From an uncultured Eubacteriales bacterium (GTDB lineage Bacteria; Bacillota; Clostridia; Oscillospirales; UMGS1783), in contig CAKSHC010000008.1 of the NCBI GenBank assembly GCA_934456365.1, forward strand, positions 26,253-90,252: a DNA stretch of 64,000 bases, written 5' to 3'. Both the position numbers and the translations under genes were made by a program. Below the pieces are notes generated by a model. It had not been told where the DNA came from, did no database searches, and saw nothing but the letters and a program-made list of their open reading frames with translations. Below, piece after piece: positions 62,666 through 64,000 of the stretch. The first letter of the stretch is position 1, and every line of letters starts with the position of its first letter.

Positions 62666-62754
62666 AAGGGATTCCTCGCCTGCGGGCGAGCCGGGGGCGG
62701 GAGTGAATGACAGTCCACAGGACTGTCATTCACTCCCGCCCCTTCGAATCCCTT
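62666..62754. repeat. Cloverleaf-like inverted-repeat element
   Basis: Outer stem AAGGGATTC/GAATCCCTT (62666-62674 with 62746-62754), a small arm CTCGCC/GGCGAG (62675-62690), and a perfect 23-bp arm with a 3-base loop (62694-62716 with 62720-62742). There is no T tract on either strand, so it is not a standard terminator. It may be a small non-autonomous mobile element, a recombination site or a structured RNA. Confidence 0.65.
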
Positions 62755-62764
62755 CATTTTAAGC

Positions 62765-62806
62765 AAAAAGGAAAGCTCCCCCTTGATAGGGGGAGCTTTC
62801 CTTTTT
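62765..62806. terminator. Bidirectional terminator after the sirtuin gene
   Basis: Perfect 18-bp stem (62765-62782 with 62789-62806, loop TTGATA) with A/T runs at both ends; works for the sirtuin operon on -. Confidence 0.85.
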
Positions 62807-62903
62807 GGCAAATGACTCTAATTTTGATAGAAACCCGTTAAGGGGGTGCAATTACGGTTTGGAGGGGGTGCAGTTCTCAATTTAGGGGGGTGCATTTATC
62901 GTG
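62807..62903. repeat. 98-bp repeat, copy B
   Basis: Same sequence as copy A at 60562-60660, same orientation, with TAATTTTGATAGAAACCC and three GGGGGTGCA motifs. Each copy is also preceded by a terminator-like hairpin ending close to GGCAAA. The pair brackets the TetR-MATE cassette. Confidence 0.75.
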
Positions 62904-62930
62904 ACGGAGCATGGAACACCTCTCTGCTAT

Positions 62931-63806
62931 TCACTCTCCCACTATAATGCTCAGTGTGGTTCCAATATCTGCATCAATGCAGATCGCCTGCCGATCTATC
63001 TCCTGCGGACAAACTGCTTGCCCTTGATTGATACAGGCATAAGTGGCATGGGAGTTCTTCGCCGTCATCTGCCAGAAGGGGTACTTGATGATGACCGGCG
63101 TATTGTAGCCTACACCCAGTTCCAGAAAGAGAATGCTCTGCCCACTTCTGGTGCGGAGAAAGTTCTCATACCGCTCCGCTGCTCTGTGCCAGCCTTCGTC
63201 TTCCACAAAGGTATCATCGCAGCGGAGATTCATGGTCATGGGCTTCCCACAGTAGGGGCAGGTCGGAAGAAGCTCGGTCGGAATTTTCATATTTTCTTGC
63301 CGCTCAACCATTTCCCGGATCACGGCTTCGTTATCAAGAGTTTCCTGACAGCACGGCTCACTGCACTGAAACAGTCCATAATCCCCCTGCGTGTAGAATA
63401 GCCGCTTTTTGTCAAAGCCGGCCTTCTGAAAACAGTGGTCAACATTCGTTGTGATGACAAAATAATCTTTGTCCTGCACCAGTTTCAAAAGGTCATCGTA
63501 GACCGGCTTGGGTGCGTCCTGATAGCGGTTAATGTAAATGTATCGGCTCCAATACGCCCAGAACTCTTCCTGCGTGGGAAACGGATAGAAACCACCACTG
63601 TACATATCCCGAATGCCGTACTTCTGAGCGAAATCAGAGAAATGCTGCTCAAACCGTTCGCCGGTGTAGGTGAAGCCCGCCGCCGTGGACAGACCGGAAC
63701 CGGCACCAATCACCACGGCGTCACAGTTCTGTAATGCTTCTTTCAGCCGTTCAATCTGCTCGGAGCAGCTTTTCGTAGATGGCTTTGTCCAAATCCTTGA
63801 AAACAT
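62931..63806 (-). CDS. Class M sirtuin (SirTM), NAD-dependent protein ADP-ribosyltransferase-like
   Basis: 291 residues if started at ATG 63806, which overlaps the macrodomain gene by 56 bases; the family similarity begins at SEQIERLKEAL, so the true start may lie about 14 codons later at a non-ATG codon. NAD site GAGSGLSTAAGFTYTGERF and TTNVDHCF; the catalytic His of deacylating sirtuins is replaced (FYTQGDYGLFQC). Zn-binding CSEPCC and CPYCGKP. These are SirTM hallmarks; known SirTMs ADP-ribosylate lipoyl-carrier GcvH-L proteins in operons with a macrodomain hydrolase, as here. Confidence 0.85.
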   Translation of the reverse strand: MFSRIWTKPSTKSCSEQIERLKEALQNCDAVVIGAGSGLSTAAGFTYTGERFEQHFSDFAQKYGIRDMYSGGFYPFPTQEEFWAYWSRYIYINRYQDAPKPVYDDLLKLVQDKDYFVITTNVDHCFQKAGFDKKRLFYTQGDYGLFQCSEPCCQETLDNEAVIREMVERQENMKIPTELLPTCPYCGKPMTMNLRCDDTFVEDEGWHRAAERYENFLRTRSGQSILFLELGVGYNTPVIIKYPFWQMTAKNSHATYACINQGQAVCPQEIDRQAICIDADIGTTLSIIVGE

Positions 63807-64000
63807 TGAAAATCACCTTCTTAACACTGGTTTGCTTTTTGAGAAATTCTTTGACCGTCCGGATTGCGATTTCTGCCGCCAGCTCATTAGGGAAATGAAA
63901 CTCGCCCGTGGAAACGCAGCAGAACGCCACGCTTTCCAGATCGTTTTCTGCCGCCTGCTCCAAGCAGGAACGGTAGCAGGAAGCCAGCAGTTCTTCATCC
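63751..64000 (-). CDS. Macrodomain protein, C-terminal part (ADP-ribosyl hydrolase)
   Basis: Open to the right edge, so the N-terminus is outside the window. Visible part: ELLASCYRSCLEQAAENDLE, SVAFCCVSTGEFHFPNELAA, EIAIRTVKEFL, VKKVIFNVFKDLDKAIYEKL. The CVSTGEFHFPNELAAEIA block is a macrodomain signature around the ADP-ribose pocket. Overlaps the sirtuin gene, so the pair is translationally coupled; it probably reverses the sirtuin's ADP-ribosylation. Confidence 0.85.
   Translation of the reverse strand, partial: DEELLASCYRSCLEQAAENDLESVAFCCVSTGEFHFPNELAAEIAIRTVKEFLKKQTSVKKVIFNVFKDLDKAIYEKLLRAD

Noticed and set aside
62694..62742. Ordinary intrinsic terminator
   Set aside because: A perfect stem, but no U tract on either strand; a proper terminator lies just beside it at 62765-62806.

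Overview
The window reads as a chromosomal segment of a strictly anaerobic member of the Clostridia (Bacillota), probably an Oscillospirales-like gut bacterium. The evidence is the rpoB-rpoC-L7Ae-rpsL-rpsG-fusA-tuf order, FMN and SAM-I riboswitches, consensus sigma-A promoters with 17-bp spacers, strong AGGAGG ribosome binding sites, GC-rich codon use in the core genes, and an energy metabolism built on Hdr/Flx iron-sulfur flavoproteins. No rRNA, tRNA, CRISPR array or intact transposase gene was seen.

Layout. 1-3.0 kb: the end of a DMT-type exporter, a small unknown protein, an HTH regulator and an M42 peptidase. 3.4-15.8 kb: one 12-gene + strand operon with an LDH-like malate dehydrogenase, fumarase, HdrB-HdrC-HdrA, a FlxD/MvhD protein, two FeS subunits, a FlxA-type NADH:flavin subunit, a soluble fumarate reductase (FeS plus flavoprotein, no membrane anchor), and an AspT-type exporter. 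It can be read as oxaloacetate to malate to fumarate to succinate, then export, with NADH entering a flavin-bifurcating module. This is the best candidate for an undescribed system here. 15.8-28.1 kb: RNA polymerase and the str operon. 28.1-35.2 kb: FMN riboswitch-ribU, SAM-I riboswitch-metK, a small protein, recD2, comF, thiamine pyrophosphokinase, yerC and a methyltransferase.

35.2-43.4 kb: a surface locus. A two-component system (7TMR-DISM-like kinase and OmpR-type regulator) is divergent from a 995-aa secreted beta-helix/InlB-repeat protein, a membrane-anchored protein and two small secreted proteins that share the big protein's C-terminal domain. A tandem direct repeat lies in the divergent promoter. 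A frameshifted MORN-repeat gene follows the kinase.

43.4-54.4 kb: an accessory island, all on the - strand, of small lipoproteins, two-TM proteins, HEAT-repeat proteins and DUF families often found as immunity or orphan toxin-immunity genes. It holds tandem duplications and frameshifted copies. 54.4-57.9 kb: an ECF sigma/anti-sigma pair, a DUF3795 protein, and a MATE transporter gene interrupted by an in-frame TAG and preceded by a leader-peptide attenuator.

57.8-64 kb: a region that looks horizontally acquired. It holds an SDR gene remnant, an AraC/GyrI regulator with an ABC exporter, a TetR-MATE cassette bracketed by two copies of a roughly 98-bp repeat carrying GGGGGTGCA motifs, a cloverleaf-like hairpin element, and at the right edge a class M sirtuin (SirTM) next to a macrodomain protein, a protein ADP-ribosylation pair.
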